A stretch of 64,000 nucleotides of DNA from Burkholderia ubonensis (GTDB lineage Bacteria; Pseudomonadota; Gammaproteobacteria; Burkholderiales; Burkholderiaceae), in assembly GCF_902833085.1 (NCBI RefSeq), contig NZ_CADFEB010000004.1, forward strand, positions 1-64,000. The letters are read 5' to 3'. Below are positions 8,572-18,906 of this stretch, piece by piece (position 1 is the stretch's first letter; the number at the start of each line of letters is the position of its first letter). Below the pieces are notes generated by a model. It ran no database searches. It was not told where the DNA came from and was given only the letters and a program-made list of their open reading frames with translations. The position numbers were made by a program, and so were the translations under genes.

Positions 8572-10452
8572 CTACACAGCTCCCCGTCCGCCCATGCGCG
8601 GCTTCCATCGCGTCACGAGCCCACGCTGCATCGAGCGAAGCTCCGTTTCGGTAAAGACGTTGATCGACACGTGCCGCGACAGGTATTGCTCGAGCACGAG
8701 ACCGAACAGATAGGGGCTCACGCCCGAGAAGCCGGTCTCGTCGACCGTCAGTTCGCAGCGGACGCCTCGCCCATATACGAGCAGGCCGTGTCCGGGCAGG
8801 CGCCGCACGACGGGTTCGGTGCGCGCGCCGACCAGGCTCTCGATCTGCGTGCACTGCTCGCGCTCGCTCGTGCCGACGAAGAGCCGCAGCATGTTGCGCA
8901 GTGCCTGGCCGCCGTCGCGATGGTCGAGTTCCGCAAGCGGCATGTAGTTGAAACTCAGCTGACGAATCAGCCGCCACGCGGTTTCGCCCGTCGCATACGG
9001 CTCGCGGGGCGTGCTCGGCGGATGCACGAGGCTCACGCCCTCGATCGGCACCGAATCCTGCATCGTGAGGTCGTTGAATCCGTTACGGGGAATCAGGCGC
9101 GGCAGGTCGCGATTGGTCAGCCACGCGTCGACGGACAGATAGCGGATCGAGTCCGCGTACGGCGCTTCGGCCTGGTCGACGAGCGAGACGAACACCTCGG
9201 TGCCGACGTATTGGCTGCGCGTACCGTATTTGCGCGCATTGGCCGACGTCGTGCGGGGTTCGCGCAGAATGGAGAAGTAGCGGCCGTAATTGCCGATGTC
9301 GCTGTGCAATGTCTGATACAGCGGGTTGAATGCGATTTCGTTCGACGACTCCGCCTTCTGGCCGAACACGCGCGATACCGAGAATACCTCGTAGTCGAGC
9401 GGCCGGCTGCGATCCGGGATGAGGTGGAACGCGGTCAGCGCACGGTTGATCTCGATCCGGTCGGTGCGCCTGGGAAACAGGTTGATGATCGGCGTGCAGA
9501 ACAACTGGAAGCTCGACGCATCGACGTGCGTCACCAGTTCGTCGGGCAGCCGGTCCAGCAGCAGCACGATTTCCGCTTCCTTGCCGTCGATCGCCGACAG
9601 GCCGGCCTGCAACTGCGTCAGCGCGAAGAAATAGAAGCGCTGCCTGCAGGTGAAGTATTCGTGCAGCAGGTTGTGTCCGTGGAACGTATTCCACATCAGC
9701 GGCAGCAGGCTCTGATCCGGACGGAGACCCTCGAAGTCGACCGGGTTCTTCGCAACGACCGCGCAGTCGCTGCGCGCGGCGCCATACGCGCGCACGACCG
9801 ATGCGACGCCGCCGGCATGGATCAATTCGAACAGATGCGACGCGATCCGTTCGTCGCCGCCGATATAGAGCGGCAGCCGGTCGAGCCCGGTGATCTGCGA
9901 GAACTTGACCTCGCCGACCGTGCGCAGCCGCAACCGCAGCGCGCCGCGCAGCCGCATGTGCGGCAGCAGGCTGCGCTCGAGGTCGGGAAGATCGGGCGGC
10001 ACGGCGGTCAGCTTCGCGTCGACGATCTCGATCGGCCACAGCGTGATTTCATGACCGCTGCGGAACTCGCAGGCCGTCTGCTCTCCCGGCGGGATCGCCG
10101 AACGCAGCACGCTGTGGCGCGGCACCGTGAAGCCTTTGCTGAAATTGCCTTCGCGCAGGCTCGGGCGCAGCCGTGCCACCGCCATCGACGGCGTCGGCGC
10201 GACGTAGTTCGGGTACACGACCTCGAGCAGGCGTTGCGTGAAACGTGGGAATTCCGCGTCGAGCTTGAGCTGGGTACGAGCCGACATGAAGCAGAACGCC
10301 TCGATCATCCGTTCCACGTAGGGGTCGGCAATTTCGATGCCTTGCATGCCGAGCCGGCGGGCGATCTTCGGGTGCTGCGCGGCGAATTCCGCGGACAGCT
10401 CCCGCATGTAGGTCAGTTCGCGGTTGTAGTGGTCGAGAAATCTTGGATCCAT
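8572..10452 (-). CDS. tssF: T6SS baseplate protein TssF (ImpG/VasA)
   Basis: A 626-residue TssF with the diagnostic N-terminus, in which YNRELTYMRELSAEFA is followed by HPKIARRLGM. It also has the conserved ERMIEAFCFMSARTQLKLD segment and a C-terminal LFGLVLEQYLSRHVSINVFTET region. Two copies of TssF pair with TssG as the wedge core. It is encoded one base after tssE, with its ATG at 10452. The length and all recognisable blocks are intact, with no sign of decay. Confidence 0.95.
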   Translation of the reverse strand: MDPRFLDHYNRELTYMRELSAEFAAQHPKIARRLGMQGIEIADPYVERMIEAFCFMSARTQLKLDAEFPRFTQRLLEVVYPNYVAPTPSMAVARLRPSLREGNFSKGFTVPRHSVLRSAIPPGEQTACEFRSGHEITLWPIEIVDAKLTAVPPDLPDLERSLLPHMRLRGALRLRLRTVGEVKFSQITGLDRLPLYIGGDERIASHLFELIHAGGVASVVRAYGAARSDCAVVAKNPVDFEGLRPDQSLLPLMWNTFHGHNLLHEYFTCRQRFYFFALTQLQAGLSAIDGKEAEIVLLLDRLPDELVTHVDASSFQLFCTPIINLFPRRTDRIEINRALTAFHLIPDRSRPLDYEVFSVSRVFGQKAESSNEIAFNPLYQTLHSDIGNYGRYFSILREPRTTSANARKYGTRSQYVGTEVFVSLVDQAEAPYADSIRYLSVDAWLTNRDLPRLIPRNGFNDLTMQDSVPIEGVSLVHPPSTPREPYATGETAWRLIRQLSFNYMPLAELDHRDGGQALRNMLRLFVGTSEREQCTQIESLVGARTEPVVRRLPGHGLLVYGRGVRCELTVDETGFSGVSPYLFGLVLEQYLSRHVSINVFTETELRSMQRGLVTRWKPRMGGRGAV

Positions 10453-10453
10453 G

Positions 10454-10975
10454 TCAGTGTCCGATGCGAGCGCCCGGATCGAGCGTTACCTTGTTCGTTT
10501 CGATGTCGAAGGTGCTCTGGATCAGGAATTCGAGTGGGTACGGCGACCATTGCATCAGCCCGCGAATCTCGAACATCAGCTTGTTGTAACTGGCGGCTTC
10601 GCGTCCGACGACGGGCCGGATCGCGAGCGACTCCGGCAGCAGGCGCGGCTCGAAACGGACGATGGCGGTTTTGACGAGCTTCTCGATCGTTTCCCAGTTC
10701 CGGTCGCTCAGGTAGCTCCCCGACAACGGCGGCACGCCGTAGTTGACGACGGACGCGGCAGCCTGCGGGTAGCGGGCGGCGTCCAGCTCGCCGTCGAGGT
10801 TGGTGGAGTTGAGCAGCAGCGCGAGATCGCGCTGAATGATGCGGCGCATGCCTTCGCCGTTCGGCGCATACGCGCTGGGCGTTTCGTGGCGCGCGTGCGG
10901 CGCGTCGTCCTGCAGCCGGTCGAGCAGGGACGGCAGGTAGGCGGGCCGGTGCAGGTCGTCAGGATGCCGTGCCAT
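10454..10975 (-). CDS. tssE: T6SS baseplate protein TssE (gp25-like)
   Basis: A 173-residue protein related to phage T4 gp25, the wedge component from which the contractile sheath is nucleated. A polar leader (PSLLDRLQDD) is followed by the gp25-like domain, seen as RRIIQRDLALLLNSTN, the VVNYGVPPL turn, and the conserved EPRLLP segment. Its start lies inside the end of the tagJ gene (17-base overlap), and its stop is one base from the tssF start. It acts in the cytoplasm. Confidence 0.92.
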   Translation of the reverse strand: MARHPDDLHRPAYLPSLLDRLQDDAPHARHETPSAYAPNGEGMRRIIQRDLALLLNSTNLDGELDAARYPQAAASVVNYGVPPLSGSYLSDRNWETIEKLVKTAIVRFEPRLLPESLAIRPVVGREAASYNKLMFEIRGLMQWSPYPLEFLIQSTFDIETNKVTLDPGARIGH

Positions 10976-11819
10976 CTTCGCCTTCGTCCGTGAAGCGGCA
11001 GCTGCCGACGTCCAGCAGGCCCCAGTCGCCGCGGTCGGTCGTCCAGGTTTTTTGTCCGAGCGCGATCACGTTGGTTTCGCCGACGTCCTGCCAGCGGGTT
11101 TCGCGCGCGAGCCGGATCTCGGCGGGGCCGTGTTCCGAGCCCGGATAGCGGGTCGGCACGTAGCCTCTGAGCACCGTGGCGTCGCGCAGGATGAGCGTGG
11201 CAGGCCGCCAGACGAGATCGGTCAGCGTGCCGATCGGGGTAAGCGTCAGCGATTTGATCCGGGCGAACGGAATCCATCGGTAGCCGCCCGCCACGGTCAT
11301 TTCGCAGACCGGCCCGAGCCGCGTGTCGCTGTCGGTCAGCCAGTCGAAGCCGTCCATTTCGGGGCTTTCGCCGCGGCTTGCCGGCGCCTCGTCGAGCGCC
11401 GCCCGGCGCAGCGCGTCGGCGCCTGCCACGTCTCCGGCGCCGAGGCGCGCGTTCGCCTGCAGCAACAGGTCGATCCATGCGGGCGCGGCGCCGTCGATGA
11501 AGCCGGGCGTGCGTGTACCGGCGAATACTTCGGCGCGGAATATCTCGCTCTCGATCAGCTCGCGATGCAGCTGAGCGCGCGCCGCGCCTTCGGGCTCGAG
11601 GGTCGCCCACGTCTGCAACTGCTTGAGCGCGCGTTCCCAGTCGCCGTCGACGCACAGCAACTGGAACAGCAGCCAGCGCTCCGACGCGTCGGAGGGGCGC
11701 CGGCGGACCGTTTCGATGGTCCGTTCCTTCAGCGCTTCAAATGACCCGGTATGCACCAGGTTCTGCTGCGTCGGTCGGTCGATGGCCTGCGTGGCCGGAT
11801 CAGGGGCGTTCGTCGTCAT
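10959..11819 (-). CDS. tagJ: T6SS accessory protein TagJ (ImpE family)
   Basis: A 286-residue ImpE-family protein. The N-terminal half is a helical, TPR-like region (residues about 40-150, with RWLLFQLLCVDGDWERALKQ). The C-terminal half contains the ImpE blocks GYRWIPFARIKSL and DLVWRPATLIL, then the YPGSEHG turn. In Pseudomonas the homologue TagJ binds the sheath protein TssB and the ClpV ATPase and is thought to help sheath recycling. TagJ is an optional component found in only some T6SS classes. The ATG at 11819 lies 20 bases inside the preceding gene. Confidence 0.9.
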   Translation of the reverse strand: MTTNAPDPATQAIDRPTQQNLVHTGSFEALKERTIETVRRRPSDASERWLLFQLLCVDGDWERALKQLQTWATLEPEGAARAQLHRELIESEIFRAEVFAGTRTPGFIDGAAPAWIDLLLQANARLGAGDVAGADALRRAALDEAPASRGESPEMDGFDWLTDSDTRLGPVCEMTVAGGYRWIPFARIKSLTLTPIGTLTDLVWRPATLILRDATVLRGYVPTRYPGSEHGPAEIRLARETRWQDVGETNVIALGQKTWTTDRGDWGLLDVGSCRFTDEGEDGTAS

Positions 11820-12825
11820 GTCGTTCGGTCGTTGAAGTGTCGGTGATGGTGTTCAGCATCGGGAAGTGGCTATCGACACTGATCAGGTGATGCTCATGGC
11901 GCGCGAGCAGCGCCGCGGACGCGAAGTGCGGCCGCTGCCGATGCGCCGGAGCGAGCAGGAGGAGGACGTCGTGCCGCGTGTCGTCGACGAAAAGCTGCTC
12001 GGCGAGGAACGGATTCATTCCGTCGAGCACGAAATCGATCTGCTGGCGCTTGTCCAGCAGATCGTTCAACAGAGAGCCCGTCCGATAGCGGCCGGGGGCG
12101 TCGAGGAACGGATCGTCGGGCAGGGGCGCGGCGATCTGCGGCTGCTCGATCTCCTTCAGTTCGTGCGCATAGTCACGCTCGCGATGGATCAACGCCCGTC
12201 GGTATTCGGCGAGCAGTTTCTCGAGCGGATCGCCGTCGTCGGCGTTGGGCGATACCGGCGCGACGAGGCCGAGAGGTTCGTCGTCGAACACGGCGAGCGC
12301 CGCGCCGGCATCCGATTCCGCGCATGCCAGCGCGGCAAGGTCGGTGAACCCGGCCGGCTCGCTGCGGGGTAGCGCGTTGCCCAGCGCGGTCAGGTCGATG
12401 GACGGCGGGGTGTCGTCCAGCGCAACGGCGGCGGACGGCAAGCCGACGGTCAGTTCGTCGACGCCGACCGTGATCGTCGCGCCGAATGGGACTGCGCACG
12501 TGCCGTGTCGCGGCACCATAGTGCTGCCGACGCGGCAGGCGAGCGCCTCGCCGTGATTTTCCAGCCGGATGTCGCCATCGACGTCGACGGTGAAGACGAC
12601 ATGGCCGGCGAGCGCGTTCGCGTCGTCAGGCAGCGGAGCGAAATCGCCGGACGACGGCGAATACGCGCACCGCGCCGGGCCGATCGCGTGTTGCATCGGG
12701 GTGCGCGGCGAGCGGCCGCCCCGCCGGACGAGCTTCGCGAACGGAACCGGTGAGGTGTCGGCATGCACGCTATCGAACGGTGCGCAGTCGGGAGCACGAG
12801 ACGCGTTCTCGCTTGTTTTCGACAT
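11800..12825 (-). CDS. tagK: T6SS-associated TagK-like protein with an FHA-like N-terminal segment
   Basis: A 341-residue protein in the position that TagK (SciF) holds in the Salmonella SPI-6 cluster, upstream of impE-tssE-tssF-tssG-tssA and opposite clpV. Residues about 70-125 resemble a forkhead-associated fold: DIRLENHGEALACRVG, then VPFGATITVGVDELTV. The C-terminal half has charged helices such as LEKLLAEYRRALIHRE and a region with DPFLDAPGRYRTGSLLNDLL. It could be a phosphothreonine-responsive adaptor. The start at 12825 (MSKTSENAS) is preferred to an upstream in-frame ATG at 12870, but neither has a good ribosome site. The name rests on gene order and the FHA-like segment. Confidence 0.6.
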   Translation of the reverse strand: MSKTSENASRAPDCAPFDSVHADTSPVPFAKLVRRGGRSPRTPMQHAIGPARCAYSPSSGDFAPLPDDANALAGHVVFTVDVDGDIRLENHGEALACRVGSTMVPRHGTCAVPFGATITVGVDELTVGLPSAAVALDDTPPSIDLTALGNALPRSEPAGFTDLAALACAESDAGAALAVFDDEPLGLVAPVSPNADDGDPLEKLLAEYRRALIHRERDYAHELKEIEQPQIAAPLPDDPFLDAPGRYRTGSLLNDLLDKRQQIDFVLDGMNPFLAEQLFVDDTRHDVLLLLAPAHRQRPHFASAALLARHEHHLISVDSHFPMLNTITDTSTTERHDDERP

Positions 12826-13230
12826 AACGGTTGACCAGTAAAAGACGGAAGGGCTTTGGCGCGGCAGCATGCGTCGAGCTAATTCGAGATAAGAGACAGC
12901 TATCGATAAATCGATTATCTCGATAAATTTAAAATCCTGACCGGCAGGTTAATGGACATCTTATCGCGTGCTAATTTTGAGATATATGGGAATTGTTCTA
13001 AATATGCGAGGCAGATGGCGGTGGAGTGCCGTGGGAAGTTGGTCGGGCTGACGATGTCTAATAATCAACCTATCTCTTTGGCGAAAAAATAATACTTGTC
13101 CGATTGAGTTGTAGGTTATGCCGGGATTAATGTCATCGCTTTTGTCGTTTGCATTTGTGACGACGGACGGGAGCAAGAACGTATCCGCGTCGTCTTCGCA
13201 TGCGACGTCACCTATTTCCGGATCGAGGTC
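12826..13230. promoter_or_regulatory. Divergent AT-rich promoter region between tagK operon and clpV
   Basis: This 405-base intergenic stretch is much richer in A+T than its surroundings and must drive two opposed T6SS transcription units. Nearest tagK it carries nested repeats: TCGAGATAA (12884-12892) and TTATCTCGA (12915-12923) form a perfect 9-bp inverted repeat; ATCGAT-AA-ATCGAT (12902-12915) lies between the arms; TCGATAAAT occurs twice (12903-12911 and 12920-12928). These look like a regulator binding site. No clear sigma-54 or sigma-70 element was identified, and no gene is supported here. Confidence 0.6.
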
Positions 13231-15903
13231 ATGACAATTTCGAGGCAAGCCCTGTTCGGCAAACTCGGCCATTCGCTGTTCCGAAGCGTCGAGTCCGCCA
13301 CGACTTTCTGCAAGTTGCGCGGCAACCCGTACGTCGAGCTGGCGCATTGGCTGCATCAATTGCTGCAGGCCCCGGACGGCGATCTGCAACGGATCGTCCG
13401 GCACTGCGACATCGACGCCGAGACGCTCGATCAGGACGTGCTGCGTGCGTTGGCCGCGCTGCCGGCCGGCGCGAGCTCGATCAGCGACTTCTCGCACCAT
13501 ATCGAGACGGCCATCGAGCGGGCATGGGTGCTGGCCTCGCTGGATTTCGGCGATCGGCGGGTCCGCGGCGCATGGCTCGTCGCGGCGCTCGTTACGACGC
13601 CCGAGTTGCGCCGTGTGCTGCTGTCGATCTCTCCCGCGTTCGGCAAGATCCCGCTCGATTGCCTGGGCGAGATGCTGCCCGCGTGGATCGCCGGATCGCC
13701 GGAGGCTGCGGATGTGCCGTACGACGGCACCGACTTCGGTGGCGCAGTGCCCGGCGAGTCGGCAGGCGCACTCGCGCCGGCGGCGGCCGGCGGCTCGCCG
13801 CTCGAGCAGTATTGCAGCGATCTCACCGCGCGCGCGCGGGCAGGCGAGATCGATCCGGTCGTCGGCCGCGAGCTCGAGATACGCACGATGATCGACGTGC
13901 TGTTGCGCCGGCGTCAGAACAATCCGCTGCTGACGGGCGAGGCGGGCGTCGGCAAGACGGCCGTGGTCGAGGGCCTCGCGCGCGCGATCGTCGACGGCGA
14001 GGTGCCGCCGAAACTCGCCGACGTGCGCCTGCTGAGTCTCGACGTCGGCGCGCTGCTCGCCGGCGCGAGCATGAAAGGCGAATTCGAGGCACGTCTGAAG
14101 GGCGTGCTCGAGGCGGCGATGAAATCGACCGTGCCCGTCATCCTCTTCGTCGACGAGGTCCACACGCTGATCGGCGCGGGTGGCCAGGCCGGCACGGGCG
14201 ATGCAGCGAACCTGCTGAAGCCGGCGCTGGCGCGCGGTACGCTGCGCACGATCGGCGCGACGACCTGGGCCGAATACAAGCGGCACATCGAAAAGGATCC
14301 GGCGCTGACGCGGCGCTTCCAGGTGCTGCAGGTCCCGGAGCCGCAGGAAGCGGCCGCGATCGACATGGTGCGCGGGCTCACGCGGACCTTCTCGCGGCAC
14401 CACGGCGTCGTCGTGCTCGACGAGGCGATTCGCGCGGCGGTCGCGCTGTCGCATCGCTATATTCCGTCGCGGCAACTGCCGGACAAGGCGATCAGCCTGC
14501 TCGACACCGCCTGCGCGCGCGTGGCGCTGTCGCAGCACGCGCCGCCGCGCGAACTGCAGGACGTGCGTCAGCGCTTGCAGGCCGTGCGCGTCGAATGCGA
14601 CCTGCTCGAGCATGAACGGCGCATCGGTCTCGGCGACGCGGATGCACTGGCCCGCGCGCAGGCGCGCATCGTCGAGCTGGAACGGGAGGCCGAGGGTGTG
14701 GAGGCGCGCTGGCGGGCGCAGGCCGACGCCGCGCAGGCGTTGCTGAGCGCGCGTGAAGCGGCGGGGGAGGCCGCCGGTGACGGCTTGCCGGACGACCGGC
14801 TGCAAACGCTCGAGCGCGCGCTCGAGGAACTGCAGGGCGACACGGCGCTCGTCTTCCCGGAAGTGAACGAGGCGATCGTTGCGGAAATCGTGTCGGACTG
14901 GACGGGCATTCCCGTGCGCCGGATGGTCACCGACGAGGTCGCGGCGGTGCGCACGCTGCCCGACACGCTCTCTGCCCGCGTGATCGGGCAGAGGGATGCG
15001 CTCCTGCGGATCGGCGAGCGCGTGCAGACCGCGCGCGCAGGACTGACGGATCCGAGGAAGCCGCTGGGCGTGTTCCTGCTGGCCGGCCCGTCGGGCGTCG
15101 GCAAGACCGAGACGGCGCTGGCGCTCGCCGAGGCGCTGTACGGCGGCGAGCAGAACCTGATCACGATCAACATGAGCGAGTATCAGGAGGCCCACACGGT
15201 GTCCGGGCTGAAGGGCGCGCCGCCCGGCTACGTCGGTTACGGCGAGGGCGGCGTACTGACCGAGGCGGTGCGGCGCCGACCGTATTCGGTTGTCCTGCTC
15301 GACGAGATCGAGAAGGCCCACGGCGACGTGCACGAGATGTTCTTCCAGGTGTTCGACAAGGGTTACATGGAGGACGGCGACGGGCGCTACATCGACTTCC
15401 GCCACACGACGATCCTGCTGACGAGCAACGCCGGTTCCGACCTGATCGCGAGCCTGTGCTCGGACGAGACGCTCGCGCCCGACGCTGACGCGCTGTGCAC
15501 GGCGCTCGGGCCGGCACTGCTGAAGACGTTCCCGGCTGCGTTCCTCGGACGCGTGAGCGTGGTGCCGTACCGGCCGCTCGCGCAGGCGACGCTGTCGCAA
15601 ATCGTGCGTCTGCATCTGGACCGCGTGACCGCCCGCATGGCCGACGGGCACGGCGTGGCGTTCAGCTATGCGCCGGCCGTGCTCGACTACATCGTCGAAC
15701 GCTGCCTCGTGCAGGAAACGGGGGCGCGTCTGCTGATCGGCTTCATCGAGCAGCACGTGCTGCCGCGGCTCGCTGCGCAGTGGCTCGACGCGCTTGCGTC
15801 GAAGCGCACGCTGGCGCGCATCGAGCTCGATCTGGTCGACGCCGGCGCGGCGCCCGCGGAAGCATTCGCGTTCCGGGCGTCTTACGCGCAAGAGGGCGAC
15901 TGA
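13231..15903 (+). CDS. clpV: T6SS sheath-recycling ATPase ClpV (TssH)
   Basis: An 890-residue Hsp100/ClpB-type ATPase with an N-domain (about 1-180) and two AAA modules. Module 1 has Walker A GEAGVGKT (236-243) and Walker B ending DEVH (308-311). A ClpB-type coiled-coil segment follows (about 430-540). Module 2 has Walker A GPSGVGKT (619-626) and a DEIE Walker B. The pore-loop segment GAPPGYVGYGEGG is present. ClpV disassembles contracted TssB/TssC sheath in the cytoplasm. It is divergent from the tagK-tssA operon and is followed at once by housekeeping genes, so it marks the right edge of the T6SS locus. The ATG at 13231 lacks a strong ribosome site. Confidence 0.95.
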   Translation: MTISRQALFGKLGHSLFRSVESATTFCKLRGNPYVELAHWLHQLLQAPDGDLQRIVRHCDIDAETLDQDVLRALAALPAGASSISDFSHHIETAIERAWVLASLDFGDRRVRGAWLVAALVTTPELRRVLLSISPAFGKIPLDCLGEMLPAWIAGSPEAADVPYDGTDFGGAVPGESAGALAPAAAGGSPLEQYCSDLTARARAGEIDPVVGRELEIRTMIDVLLRRRQNNPLLTGEAGVGKTAVVEGLARAIVDGEVPPKLADVRLLSLDVGALLAGASMKGEFEARLKGVLEAAMKSTVPVILFVDEVHTLIGAGGQAGTGDAANLLKPALARGTLRTIGATTWAEYKRHIEKDPALTRRFQVLQVPEPQEAAAIDMVRGLTRTFSRHHGVVVLDEAIRAAVALSHRYIPSRQLPDKAISLLDTACARVALSQHAPPRELQDVRQRLQAVRVECDLLEHERRIGLGDADALARAQARIVELEREAEGVEARWRAQADAAQALLSAREAAGEAAGDGLPDDRLQTLERALEELQGDTALVFPEVNEAIVAEIVSDWTGIPVRRMVTDEVAAVRTLPDTLSARVIGQRDALLRIGERVQTARAGLTDPRKPLGVFLLAGPSGVGKTETALALAEALYGGEQNLITINMSEYQEAHTVSGLKGAPPGYVGYGEGGVLTEAVRRRPYSVVLLDEIEKAHGDVHEMFFQVFDKGYMEDGDGRYIDFRHTTILLTSNAGSDLIASLCSDETLAPDADALCTALGPALLKTFPAAFLGRVSVVPYRPLAQATLSQIVRLHLDRVTARMADGHGVAFSYAPAVLDYIVERCLVQETGARLLIGFIEQHVLPRLAAQWLDALASKRTLARIELDLVDAGAAPAEAFAFRASYAQEGD

Positions 15904-16587
15904 CGGGGCGAGGCCGCGGATCGTCCGCTCGCGGCCTTGTCGTCTACTGCAGGATCAGACGCAGTTGGGCATCCGCGTGTTCGGCCGGCATTTTCGCGAA
16001 GCCGCTGTTTGCGTAGCGGTGCCAGCGGCCGAGCACGTAGCTGACGACGAGGCTGGCGCGCACCGATGGGTCGTAATCGGCGGGCAGTGGCACCGTGCGC
16101 GCGGCGGGGTGGGCGTCGCGCGCGTTCGCGTTGAGGAGCGCGAGCCGCAGGCATTGCCTGATCGACGCTTCAAGCCGCTCGAGTAATTTGTCGACGCGCT
16201 CGGTCAGCCGCCCGTCCTCGCCGACGAGCGCCTCGCCCGTCAGCACGCGCGTCATGCCGGGATTCTTCGCGGCGAAATTGAGCATCGTCAGCGCGATCGT
16301 GCGGGCCTGCAGCACGCCGTTCGGCTCCTTCTCGACGATCTGGTTGACTAGGCCGAACAGTGACTGTTCGATGAACTCGATCAGTCCCTCGTACATCTTC
16401 GCCTTGCTCGGGAAATGGCGGTACAGCGCGGCCTCCGACACGTCGAGCCGCGCCGCCAGCGCAGCCGTCGTGACTTTCTCGCGCTTCGGTGCCTCGAGCA
16501 TCGTCGCGAGCGTCTGAAGGATGTGCATGCGGCGCTCGCCCGGCTTCGGGCGCGCGCGGGTGCGGGTGGGTGGAGCCTGGTCGTCCG

Positions 16588-18869
<2,282 letters not shown>

Positions 18870-18906
18870 CTAGGGGCGCCCCCGGTTAAACGGGTAAACT
18901 GGGCGA

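Noticed and set aside
7495..10674. A 1059-codon plus-strand open frame opposite tssG and tssF
   Set aside because: The composition is that of a reverse-frame shadow, and the minus-strand frames encode complete, recognisable TssG and TssF.
12961..15891. A 976-codon open frame antisense to clpV
   Set aside because: It has no ribosome site, is Arg/His/Gln-rich and mirrors the high G+C third positions of clpV. clpV itself shows full motifs in the opposite direction.
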